Source: PRS1 sp965250265 (lineage in GTDB: Bacteria; Bacteroidota; Bacteroidia; Flavobacteriales; Flavobacteriaceae). Taken from it: a stretch of 64,000 nucleotides of DNA. Both the position numbers and the translations under genes were made by a program. This document shows positions 44,412-53,572 of the stretch, in pieces. Position 1 is the first letter of the stretch. Each line of letters begins with the position of its first letter. The stretch lies in assembly GCA_965250265.1 (NCBI GenBank), contig CBDFNO010000011.1:62001-126000 (forward strand), read 5' to 3'. Under the pieces are notes generated by a model. That model was not told the origin of the DNA. It made no database searches and was given only the letters and a program-made list of their open reading frames with translations.

Positions 44412-46342
44412 TGTTTAGCCTCAACAATTTTAAGCTCGTGGTATTTTACAATATAGGCAGCTTCGTTAAAATAACCACCAAATATTTTTTTAGAATAACG
44501 GAACTTATTTTCTACGTATTCTGTTTCAATATCATTACCCGATGCCTTGTATAAATCCTCATCAATCGCCAAACGCAATAAAATATCCATGGTTAGATCG
44601 AAACCCCTTGTTGCGTATCTGTTGGGCTCCGTTTTCCAAACTTGTTTATAACGTGTTATAAAGCTATTAGTTTGTTCGACATCAAAATCTCTATTTACTG
44701 AAGGATAATGAAACTTTAACTTTGACAAGTCTAAGTTTGAAATGTTTAGGCCTTCGAAAGCTTTATTTTTATTTGTTGTCATCAAGACGATCTCTCTTTC
44801 TATTTCCAATTCTTCATCAACACCATTAAATCCATTGATCATACTTGAAACATTAGATACAAACCCTTCGTTTTCGGTTTCTAAAAATACAATGTTAAGT
44901 CCTTCTTTAAACTGCTCTTCAATATCTTCCAGTAAGATATAATACCCTTCTTTTCCATCTTCGTCTTTTCTCGAGAAAATTTGTTTTGCTGAAGTGAATT
45001 CTTGTTTAAGTAAATTACTAACAGCTCTATGCTTTGAATCTGAAATAATAAGGATATGTTTTGATAAGGTATCTGTAGATGCTTTTACAAATTGAATCAT
45101 TTTTTTTTGTAACAACTCTTTTGAAGGTACTGTTTGAAACACATTATTATACAAATTCTTAGGTTTGGTTACTGGTGAAGCAATTGGCACATTATCTCCT
45201 TTAAGAATAGAAGCTGCACGCTCAAAATTATTAGCTGTAAATGGTCCAATTACAGCGTCATAATTAGAGAAATTATTGTTTCTTAAAATACTTGTAACCT
45301 GACTAATCTGTCCTCTGGTATCAAATACATCCATTTTTGTGGAAATACCCAACTGTTTAGCAGAATCCAGTGCCATGAGTACTCCTGTATGAAAATCTAA
45401 AGAAATACTTAAATATCCCTCTTGACGAATCAAATCTTTTACTTCTTGTACCGAATCTAAATCAATACGATTCAATCTAAACGGAAGCATCACTGCAATG
45501 TGTTTAGTATCAAAATTAGTTAATCTGTCGGCTAAGGTTGACCGCTTAATATCTGAATTCTCAATATTACTTGCAACATCTAATGGCACTTTTAAAATCA
45601 TACCGTCTTTTAGTCCAACAGCTACTAATTCTGGATTGAGAGTTTCAAGTTCTTCCTGTGTTAATCCTAATTTTAGCTTTAATCTGTAGAATCCTTCCTT
45701 TGGTAATACTGTATAGTAACCAAAGGTCTCTTCAACATTCTTTTCTTCATTATCTGCTATATTAGGTACATTAATTTCTTCGCCAACTTGTAGTGTTTCA
45801 CCTAAATTAGGATTTAGCTTTTCTAGTTCAGGGATTGTAATTCCAAATTTATAAGCAACACGCCATTTGCCTTCTTTAGCTAAAACTTTATATTTTCTTA
45901 TGGTATTCCCTAAATTACTTGTAACCATTACAGTTCTAAATTGCGGAATATTAATCCTATCACCTTTTTGTAAATTGTCGGAATATAATCTTGTATTGTG
46001 CTTTTTAATATCATCGATTGTGATATTATATTTTTTCGAAATGCTATACAGGGTTTCCTTGCGCTTAACCTTATGAGACTTGTAATTTAAAAGTTGTTGT
46101 GTTTCGACCTTAACCGGGTTTTCTAACACTCTGGATTTTGGAATTATTAAAACAACATTGGGTTGAAAATTGGTTTTAGCATCAGGGTTTAAGGCATAAA
46201 TATCAAATGGTGTTACCAGATAAATTTTAGCTATACTTTCTATGGTTTCTCCTGTTTTAACTTTATGAGTTTTGTAGTCTTGTGCAATTGCACTAAAGCA
46301 AAACAAGATTACTAAACTAAGACTTACTAAAAATTTCTTCAT
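44408..46342 (-). CDS. LysM-repeat protein with a periplasmic-binding-like domain
   Basis: The 644-residue exported protein has a signal peptide (FLVSLSLVILFCFSAIAQ), three or four LysM peptidoglycan-binding domains in residues 24-250 (HKVKTGETIESIAKIY, HKVKRKETLYSISKKYNI and two weaker ones), and a C-terminal periplasmic-binding (LivK-like) fold (about 280-640). It is probably a cell-wall-associated sensor or scaffold; its ligand is unknown. It starts 64 bases downstream of guaA's stop and is coupled to OsmC. Confidence 0.87.
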   Translation of the reverse strand: MKKFLVSLSLVILFCFSAIAQDYKTHKVKTGETIESIAKIYLVTPFDIYALNPDAKTNFQPNVVLIIPKSRVLENPVKVETQQLLNYKSHKVKRKETLYSISKKYNITIDDIKKHNTRLYSDNLQKGDRINIPQFRTVMVTSNLGNTIRKYKVLAKEGKWRVAYKFGITIPELEKLNPNLGETLQVGEEINVPNIADNEEKNVEETFGYYTVLPKEGFYRLKLKLGLTQEELETLNPELVAVGLKDGMILKVPLDVASNIENSDIKRSTLADRLTNFDTKHIAVMLPFRLNRIDLDSVQEVKDLIRQEGYLSISLDFHTGVLMALDSAKQLGISTKMDVFDTRGQISQVTSILRNNNFSNYDAVIGPFTANNFERAASILKGDNVPIASPVTKPKNLYNNVFQTVPSKELLQKKMIQFVKASTDTLSKHILIISDSKHRAVSNLLKQEFTSAKQIFSRKDEDGKEGYYILLEDIEEQFKEGLNIVFLETENEGFVSNVSSMINGFNGVDEELEIEREIVLMTTNKNKAFEGLNISNLDLSKLKFHYPSVNRDFDVEQTNSFITRYKQVWKTEPNRYATRGFDLTMDILLRLAIDEDLYKASGNDIETEYVENKFRYSKKIFGGYFNEAAYIVKYHELKIVEAKQ

Positions 46343-46406
46343 ATTTATTTATATACGATACTTTTTGCATTTAGGATTAAGCAACTGCTAATACTACTTA
46401 CTCATA

Positions 46407-47942
46407 CTATTCCCATTCTATTGTTGCAGGTGGCTTCGAGCTTATGTCATATACTACTCTATTAACCCCTTTTACTTTATTTATTATTTCGTTTGAGGTC
46501 TTTTGTAAAAATTCATAAGGCAAATTTACCCAATCTGCTGTCATGCCATCAGTACTTTCTACGGCTCTAAGGGCTACACATTTTTCGTAAGTACGTTCGT
46601 CTCCCATAACACCAACACTATTTACCGGCAGCAACATGGCTCCTGCCTGCCATACTTTATCATATAAATTCCATGCTTTTAAACCATTAATAAAAATGGC
46701 ATCTACATCTTGCAAAACACTAACTTTTTCTGCTGTTATATCTCCTAATATTCTAATTGCCAAACCAGGTCCTGGAAAAGGATGACGTCCTAAAAGTTCT
46801 TGATCTAATCCTAAAGAAGCTCCAACACGTCTAACCTCATCCTTAAATAATGATTTAAGTGGCTCCACAATTTTCAACTTCATAAAATCTGGCAATCCTC
46901 CTACATTATGATGACTTTTAATGGTGGCACTTGGTCCACCAGTTGCCGAAACACTTTCGATTACATCTGGATAAATAGTACCTTGAGCTAACCATTTTAC
47001 ATCTTTAATTCGATGCGATTCGTCATCAAATACTTCTATAAAAGCTTTACCAATTGCTTTTCGTTTTTTCTCAGGATCATCTATTCCAGCTAAAGCATCC
47101 AAAAAGCGTGCCGAAGCATCTACACCTTTCACGTTTAAACCCATGCCCTCGTATTGGCTTAGTACACTCTCAAATTCATTTTTACGCAATAATCCATTGT
47201 TTACAAAAACGCAATACAGATTATCTCCTATTGATTTATGCAACAGTATTGCAGCTACCGTTGAATCTACACCTCCTGAAAGCCCTAAAACAACTTTATC
47301 GTTTCCTAATTGTTCTTTTAACGCAGAAACCGTTTCTTCAACAAACGAATCAGGTGTCCAATCTTGTTTTATATTGGCAATGCCAACTAAAAAGTTTTCT
47401 AATAATTGTTTGCCGTCTTTGGTATGATACACCTCTGGATGAAACTGAATAGCATAAGTTTGTTCACCTTCTATCTTAAAGGCTGCATTTTCAACATCGC
47501 TTGTGCTTGCTAATAACGTTGCATTTGTAGGCAATTCTTTTATGGTATCTGCATGACTCATCCAAACCTGGCTACCTTCAGAAATATTATTAAAAAACGG
47601 TTCGCCTTGTTCTATAAACGATATGTTTGCTCTTCCATATTCTCTTGTGTTTGAAGGCGCAACATTTCCATCAAAAAAGTGTGCTAAATATTGAGCACCA
47701 TAACAAACTCCTAAAAGTGGCTTGTGTCCTTTTATTTTTGAAAGATCAGGATGTAAAGCCTCTTCACTTCTAACAGAAAATGGGCTTCCAGAAAGAATAA
47801 CCGCTTTATAATCTTCTATATGATCAGGAATTTTATTGAATGGGTGAATTTCGGAATAAATGTTAAGCTCTCTAACTCTTCGTGCAATAAGCTGTGTGTA
47901 TTGCGATCCGAAATCTAAAATTAATACCTTATCGTGTTGCAT
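46407..47942 (-). CDS. guaA: GMP synthase (glutamine-hydrolysing)
   Basis: The 511-residue enzyme aminates XMP to GMP. The glutaminase half has C80 in LLGVCYGAQYLA and the HPE dyad in AIQFHPEVYHT; the ATP-pyrophosphatase half has VVLGLSGGVDSTVAAILL and the C-terminal dimerisation domain ending PPATIEWE. An ATG at 47942 gives the normal N-terminus MQHDKVLILDFGSQYTQL; the TTG two codons earlier is rejected. It lies 55 bases downstream of the bshC stop. Confidence 0.96.
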   Translation of the reverse strand: MQHDKVLILDFGSQYTQLIARRVRELNIYSEIHPFNKIPDHIEDYKAVILSGSPFSVRSEEALHPDLSKIKGHKPLLGVCYGAQYLAHFFDGNVAPSNTREYGRANISFIEQGEPFFNNISEGSQVWMSHADTIKELPTNATLLASTSDVENAAFKIEGEQTYAIQFHPEVYHTKDGKQLLENFLVGIANIKQDWTPDSFVEETVSALKEQLGNDKVVLGLSGGVDSTVAAILLHKSIGDNLYCVFVNNGLLRKNEFESVLSQYEGMGLNVKGVDASARFLDALAGIDDPEKKRKAIGKAFIEVFDDESHRIKDVKWLAQGTIYPDVIESVSATGGPSATIKSHHNVGGLPDFMKLKIVEPLKSLFKDEVRRVGASLGLDQELLGRHPFPGPGLAIRILGDITAEKVSVLQDVDAIFINGLKAWNLYDKVWQAGAMLLPVNSVGVMGDERTYEKCVALRAVESTDGMTADWVNLPYEFLQKTSNEIINKVKGVNRVVYDISSKPPATIEWE

Positions 47943-47997
47943 GTGCAAAAATAGAAATGATTTTTGATTAACGTTTTACAATTTGTAATTTTTTATT

Positions 47998-49590
47998 CTA
48001 AAATGTTAACACTAAAAATTCATTTTTTAAAGGTTTTAATTCTTGAATTAACTTCGGAATTAATTCTTCTCCAAATTCAAGATAAAGTTCTGAAAAATTA
48101 AGATTTCGTTCTTGTAAACTTTGCCCAGGAAATAATTCATTTTGTAATGAAGTGATACGCTCAACTTGTTCGCTCAATTTTCGCTTCTGGGCTTTTAACA
48201 AACGTTTTTCAAGATTATTCAAACCTTTTATTTGCTTCTTTTCTTGAGCAGCCACAGTTCCTACAAACGATTTATCGGTTTGATCTGCTAATTTATATAA
48301 GTTCTTAAATTGTTCTTGTAAGTGTTCCTTTTGTAATGTAAAATCTATATCAATCTTTGAAATCTCTTTTACTCTTTTATTCACTAAATCCGTTTGCTTT
48401 AAAAACAAATCTCCTATTGAGAGATTTAGTTTATTAAGTTTCTGCGTTTGTTTTTCAGTCTTTATTAAAACCGAATTTCGTAATAAAAGTATTGGAAAAG
48501 GAACATCTACAGTTTCAAAATAAGTTTTTAGTTCTAACCAATAAGCTAATTCTCCTCCTCCGCCAATATAACAAAGGTTTGGTAAAATTACTTCTTGATA
48601 TAATGGTCGCATAATTACATTTGGCGAAAAGCGTTCTGGATAGTTCTTAAGTTCTTCAAGAATCTCATTCCTACTAAATGAAATATTAGTATCGTTTACT
48701 TTATAAATTTCATCTTTTTCAACAATACGCTCGCGAACATTATCTTTTAAATAAAATAAATTAATCTCTCGAGGGTTTACTTGTATCTTATACTCATTCT
48801 CTAGTCCTTTATTAGATTCTATAACAGATTTATATGAAACTTGCTTTAATAATTCTCTTTCAACATAAGGTGTAAATAATCGTTTTAAATCTGTATCGTT
48901 AGCATCGATAATAACTAAACCATAATCTTTAAATAATTCATTTGCTAAATAGCGTGTTGCATCTGCTAAATTTTTATGATTCAAATATGCTTTATTAAAC
49001 AAGTCTTTCAAAAAATCGGCATTTGCACTTTGCCCAAGCTCTGATGAAAATATTTTGTAGACTTCTTCTAATCCACTGGTGTTTAAATCGCCGACTGCAC
49101 CTTTAGAATCACGATTCCATTGAACCTTCTTTCCTTTAAAATTAAAATAGTTGATTTCATCAAAATCATGATCTTCAGTTGCCATCCAATAGATTGGTAC
49201 AAAATTATAATCTGGATATTTTGCTTTTAATTCTTTGGTAAGATTTATAGTTGAAATAATTTTATATAAAAAATACAAAGGCCCAGTAAATAAATTAAGT
49301 TGATGCCCAGTTGTTATTGTAAAGGTGCCTTCCTGTTTTAAAACTTCTATATTTTGTTTTGTAAGTGATGATACAGTTACATTTTGATATTGACTTTTTA
49401 AAACTGAAACTAAAGTAGTTCTTGACTCCATTCGAACAGACAAACGCTTTTCTTCAATTTGTTCTTTAAAATTTTCAAGGTTTGGAAACCGATTATAAAA
49501 TGGTTTTAATTCTGATTTAACATCCAAATAATCACAAATTAACGACGAAAAATAGTTAGTGCTTTTAAACGGAATACAGTCTGCTGGCAT
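47998..49590 (-). CDS. bshC: Bacillithiol biosynthesis cysteine ligase
   Basis: The 530-residue protein matches BshC, which adds cysteine to GlcN-malate to finish the low-molecular-weight thiol bacillithiol. Signatures are TGHQLNLFTGPLYFLYK (residues 94-110) and ATEDHDFDEINYF (137-149), followed by a coiled-coil dimerisation region (about 395-480). Bacillithiol use is known in several Bacteroidota. It is on the minus strand, divergent from the M14 peptidase. Confidence 0.94.
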   Translation of the reverse strand: MPADCIPFKSTNYFSSLICDYLDVKSELKPFYNRFPNLENFKEQIEEKRLSVRMESRTTLVSVLKSQYQNVTVSSLTKQNIEVLKQEGTFTITTGHQLNLFTGPLYFLYKIISTINLTKELKAKYPDYNFVPIYWMATEDHDFDEINYFNFKGKKVQWNRDSKGAVGDLNTSGLEEVYKIFSSELGQSANADFLKDLFNKAYLNHKNLADATRYLANELFKDYGLVIIDANDTDLKRLFTPYVERELLKQVSYKSVIESNKGLENEYKIQVNPREINLFYLKDNVRERIVEKDEIYKVNDTNISFSRNEILEELKNYPERFSPNVIMRPLYQEVILPNLCYIGGGGELAYWLELKTYFETVDVPFPILLLRNSVLIKTEKQTQKLNKLNLSIGDLFLKQTDLVNKRVKEISKIDIDFTLQKEHLQEQFKNLYKLADQTDKSFVGTVAAQEKKQIKGLNNLEKRLLKAQKRKLSEQVERITSLQNELFPGQSLQERNLNFSELYLEFGEELIPKLIQELKPLKNEFLVLTF

Positions 49591-49707
49591 AGTTTGTAAT
49601 AAATTCTTCCGTAAATATAATGCTCTTTAATATTTTAACTCCTAAATTTTAGTTAATTCGTTTTCGGTTACTATCTTTACTTTCTTTTAAAAATTAAAAT
49701 TCTAAAA

Positions 49708-52203
49708 ATGCGAAAATTCTATATTTTTCTCTTTGTCGTATTAAGTTCAATAAGCATTACAATTGCTCAAAACATACAATCTCCTGATGATTTTTTAGGT
49801 TACAAATTAGGGACACAATTTACAAGACATCATAAAGTTGTCGATTACTTTAAGCATGTAGCTTCACAAATGCCAGATCAGGTACAATTAGAACAATATG
49901 GTAAAACTTACGAAGGACGACCACTATATGTCTCTTATATTTCTTCAGTAGAAAATTTAAAAAACTTAGAAACCATACGTGAAAATAATCTTAAAAATGC
50001 AGGTGTGCTTGAAGGCAACACAGCATCAAATAATACAGCTATTGTTTGGCTAAGTTATAATGTACATGGTAACGAAGCTTCGAGTACTGAAGCATCTATG
50101 AAGACGATTTACACTTTATTAACTCAAAAACAAGACTGGTTAAAAAACACGGTTGTTATTATTGATCCTTGTATTAATCCAGATGGCCGTGATCGTTACG
50201 CCAATTGGTTTAATACAACTGCAAGCAAACCTTATGATATAGACCAACAAGCCAGTGAACATAACGAACCTTGGCCTGGAGGAAGAGCAAATCATTATTT
50301 GTTCGATCTTAATCGGGACTGGGTTTGGGCATCGCAAGTAGAATCGCAATCTCGATTAAAAATATATAACAAATGGTTGCCTCATATCCATGTCGATTTT
50401 CATGAACAAGGCATAAACGAACCTTATTATTTTGCGCCAGCAGCAGAACCTTTCCATGAAATAATAAGTGATTGGCAACGTAATTTTCAAACTCAAATAG
50501 GAAAAAACCATGCTAAATATTTTGATGCTGAAGGATGGTTGTATTTCACGCGAGAACGTTTCGATTTATTTTATCCAAGCTATGGTGATACTTATCCAAC
50601 TTATTTGGGAGCCATTGGCATGACTTACGAACAAGGTGGACATAGTCGTGGTGGATTAGGCGTATTAAATGATGAAGGCGACATCCTTACGCTAGTCGAT
50701 AGAATTGCTCATCATACCACAACAGGATTATCGACGGTTGAAATTTCTTCTAAAAATGCTTCACAATTAAATGCTGAGTTTAAAAAATTCTTTAATACCT
50801 CTAGATTAAAATATAAAAGTTATGTATTACATGGAAATGAGGACAAGATTGAAGAATTAAAATCTTTACTCGATAAACATGAAATAGAATATGGTAATGC
50901 TTCTAACGGAAGAGTTAGCGGTTTAAAATATTCTACTAATGCGCAAGGCAGCATGAATACTAGTGTCAATGATCTGGTAGTTAGCACAAATCAACCAAAA
51001 GGAAAAATGGTGAAAGTTTTGTTTGAAGCTAATGCCAAATTAAGCGATTCACTTACTTACGATATTACAGCCTGGAGTTTACCTTATGCTTATGGTTTAG
51101 AAACAATAGCAAGTACAAGTTTAGTAGCTTCAAATACTTCAACTTCTAAAACGGTTTCCAATAGTAAGAATATAAATGCAACTGGTTATATCGTGCGATG
51201 GAATAGTTTAAAGGACGCTGAATTTTTAGCCGATTTATTAAAGCAAAATATTAAAATTCGTTTTACTGAAAAACCAATGATTACTGATGGCAAAAGTTTT
51301 GATAGAGGTTCACTGATTATTGTAAGAGGCGATAATAAAAAAGTTGAAAATCTTGACGATTTATTAATACAAACAGCAAACAAATACAATCGTAACCTTA
51401 ATGCTGTGGTTTCTGGATTTTCGAAATCTGGACCAGATTTTGGTTCACCAGATATTAAGTTGGTAAACAAACAAAAAATAGCCATGCTTTCTGGAAAAGG
51501 CACCTCATCTTTAAGTTATGGTGCATTATGGCATTTCTTTGAGCAGCAATTGCATTATCCTATAACATCTATAAACACCGAACATTTAGCGTATATAAAT
51601 TTAGATAAATATAATGTCCTTATCATGCCAAGTGGTAATTACAGAAGTACTTTAAATGAAGGTGCTATGAAAAAGCTACAATCATGGATTAGAGCTGGCG
51701 GAAAAGTAATTGCTATAGATCGTGCTTTAAGTACTTTTGCCGATAAAGAAGGATTTAGTTTAAAACGTTTTAAAGCAGATGAAAACGATGATGAAGATGA
51801 TGATAAAAATTTAATTCCTTATGCAGATAGACAAAGAGAATATGCAAAACAAATGATAACTGGAGCTATTTTTAAAACCAAAGTTGATAATACACACCCA
51901 ATGGCATTTGGCTATTCTGATGCTTATTTTTCGCTTAAATTAGGAAGCTCATCTTACAGTTTGTTAGAAAGTGGTTACAATGTGGCACATATAGGAAACA
52001 ATCCAACAAAAATTTCTGGTTTTGCTGGTAGTGAAGCTATGAAAAAGTTAAACAATACTTTAGTGTTTGGTGAAGAGCGTTTAGGTAGTGGAAGCATTAT
52101 TTATATGGCCGATAATACTTTATTTAGAAGCTTTTGGGAAAACGGAAAACTGTTTTTAGTAAATGCAATTTTCTTTGTAAATAATAATGCTTTTGAGTTG
52201 TAG
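49708..52203 (+). CDS. Secreted M14-family zinc carboxypeptidase
   Basis: The 831-residue protein has a signal peptide (FYIFLFVVLSSISITIAQ) and an M14 domain. The zinc ligands are H120 and E123 in HGNEASSTEA and H232 in HVDFHEQG; the catalytic glutamate is E308 in MTYEQGGH. A C-terminal region (from about 420) of GATase-like and beta-rich folds follows, with a short acidic insertion (ADENDDEDDDKN). There is no T9SS tail, so the protein is probably periplasmic. It is monocistronic and ends just before the accessory block at 52.2 kb. Confidence 0.92.
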   Translation: MRKFYIFLFVVLSSISITIAQNIQSPDDFLGYKLGTQFTRHHKVVDYFKHVASQMPDQVQLEQYGKTYEGRPLYVSYISSVENLKNLETIRENNLKNAGVLEGNTASNNTAIVWLSYNVHGNEASSTEASMKTIYTLLTQKQDWLKNTVVIIDPCINPDGRDRYANWFNTTASKPYDIDQQASEHNEPWPGGRANHYLFDLNRDWVWASQVESQSRLKIYNKWLPHIHVDFHEQGINEPYYFAPAAEPFHEIISDWQRNFQTQIGKNHAKYFDAEGWLYFTRERFDLFYPSYGDTYPTYLGAIGMTYEQGGHSRGGLGVLNDEGDILTLVDRIAHHTTTGLSTVEISSKNASQLNAEFKKFFNTSRLKYKSYVLHGNEDKIEELKSLLDKHEIEYGNASNGRVSGLKYSTNAQGSMNTSVNDLVVSTNQPKGKMVKVLFEANAKLSDSLTYDITAWSLPYAYGLETIASTSLVASNTSTSKTVSNSKNINATGYIVRWNSLKDAEFLADLLKQNIKIRFTEKPMITDGKSFDRGSLIIVRGDNKKVENLDDLLIQTANKYNRNLNAVVSGFSKSGPDFGSPDIKLVNKQKIAMLSGKGTSSLSYGALWHFFEQQLHYPITSINTEHLAYINLDKYNVLIMPSGNYRSTLNEGAMKKLQSWIRAGGKVIAIDRALSTFADKEGFSLKRFKADENDDEDDDKNLIPYADRQREYAKQMITGAIFKTKVDNTHPMAFGYSDAYFSLKLGSSSYSLLESGYNVAHIGNNPTKISGFAGSEAMKKLNNTLVFGEERLGSGSIIYMADNTLFRSFWENGKLFLVNAIFFVNNNAFEL

Positions 52204-52221
52204 TTTTATCAATATTGCATC

Positions 52222-52252
52222 TTGACTTTGTGCTATAAAACAGCTACCTTCG
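52222..52252 (+). promoter_or_regulatory. Promoter of the HEPN-motif gene
   Basis: TTG (52222-52224) and TACCTTCG (52245-52252) are 20 bases apart. The leader that follows aligns with the one at 41.9 kb over about 70 bases. Confidence 0.6.
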
Positions 52253-52320
52253 TTTAACTACTGATATAATCAATTAAAACTGACCATATCCTAACATTAC
52301 CTGTAATTAGTCTAAAACCT

Positions 52321-53304
52321 ATGGAAAAATTTAATATTGATAAATTACAAAATATTGTAGTTCAATTTAAATTACCGCTATCTTTCGATGTACTTGACTC
52401 AATTGGCAATGAGGTTAAGGGAGAACCCTATTTAATTAATATTGATAATATTCCTGCTCAAATTCGATTTAAAAGAAATTATGAAAACAGATGGCGTTCT
52501 GGCGTTGAATTTGGATCATATTCTAGAATAGACGAAGACCGTTCTGGTATATTATCATATTCTTTTATACAAATATGGTTTGATAATAAAATGATTGATT
52601 CTTATAAGATAAATAAAAAGGACATTTCGCTTTTATCGAATCAATTTATTGATTTATCCATAGAATATTTGAATAAGTTCATAAACATCTACAGAAGAAT
52701 TTCAAATCAATTTTGGTTAAGAAACATTGTGAGAAAAGATATTTTTGATTTTGACTATTATTTAGTCGATTCAAATGATAATAAACAACAAACAATTAAA
52801 ATAAGTTCAAACGGACCAATTCATTTTAATGGAGGAAAAGAATTTGAATTAGAAAAAAATGATGATCAATTATTAAGAACTTTAGCCTTAAAGCCGTATT
52901 ATGGTTTCAAGGATGAAATGATTTCTTTAATGTTAGATAATTTCCATTTAGGAAGATATAACCTAGCTCTAACTCAGGGCACAACTTTATTTGAGAACTT
53001 TATCCATACCGAATTAAAAAGGACCTTAAGTAATACAAAACTTGATCGAATCAAAAAAAAACAAGATTGTGGATGTATGGTAGGAATTTCCGAAATATGC
53101 ACTAGAGGGTTGAGAGAGTTTTATAACTATAATTTTGAAACTACTAAAGAATGGCAAGATATTAAAGAACTTGTACTAAAGCCAAGAAATAAAATAGTAC
53201 ATGGAGAAATATTAGAGAATATTGAAAGGAGTCAATGTGAAAAAGCATTGATAGCAATAAAAGTTGCTGAAAAGTTGTTGATAGAAAAAATATTTAACAA
53301 ATAA
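52321..53304 (+). CDS. Hypothetical protein with a C-terminal HEPN-like motif
   Basis: The 327-residue cytosolic protein is not recognised as a whole. The C-terminal third (about 215-327) is helical and contains PRNKIVHGE. This R-x4-H arrangement is the signature of HEPN and Apea-like HEPN domains, many of which are RNases in defence or toxin systems. CGCMVGISEIC (about 249-259) holds three cysteines. The N-terminal two thirds are beta-rich and unassigned. It is a stand-alone gene with its own leader and is followed by palindrome C. A defence role is possible but rests only on the motif and the accessory setting. Confidence 0.7.
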   Translation: MEKFNIDKLQNIVVQFKLPLSFDVLDSIGNEVKGEPYLINIDNIPAQIRFKRNYENRWRSGVEFGSYSRIDEDRSGILSYSFIQIWFDNKMIDSYKINKKDISLLSNQFIDLSIEYLNKFINIYRRISNQFWLRNIVRKDIFDFDYYLVDSNDNKQQTIKISSNGPIHFNGGKEFELEKNDDQLLRTLALKPYYGFKDEMISLMLDNFHLGRYNLALTQGTTLFENFIHTELKRTLSNTKLDRIKKKQDCGCMVGISEICTRGLREFYNYNFETTKEWQDIKELVLKPRNKIVHGEILENIERSQCEKALIAIKVAEKLLIEKIFNK

Positions 53305-53310
53305 CTGCAG

Positions 53311-53446
53311 GTAACACCGTGTATAGTTCATTGCTCCGCAATTTCGTTATGAGAAAGAAAAAATCCTACCTTTAATGAATTATTTCTTAGCCGAAAGTTT
53401 CTCCGATCCTTTCTCACGACGTAACCATACACGGATACGTTAAACG
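53311..53446 (+). repeat. Large imperfect palindrome C, attC-like
   Basis: Two pairs of arms are nested. GTAACACCGTGTATAGTT (53311-53328) faces AACCATACACGGATACGTTA (53423-53442), and CGTTATGAGAAAG (53345-53357) faces CTTTCTCACGACG (53409-53421). The distal end continues into CGTTAAACGAAAG. The rest of the gap to 53572 holds no gene. Confidence 0.65.
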
Positions 53447-53572
53447 AAAGTTTGAATTATTTTATTCTAGAATCGTTAGTTTGATTAGTTCTAAAATGTT
53501 AAATTTTTACACATTAAAAGCCATAACCTAAATTTTCAGTATCTTAAGCTACCTAATTAAATCTTTATTGTT

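Noticed and set aside
47054..47452. 132-residue plus-strand ORF opposite guaA
   Set aside because: It lies wholly antisense to a certain guaA gene and shows no domain or start signal.
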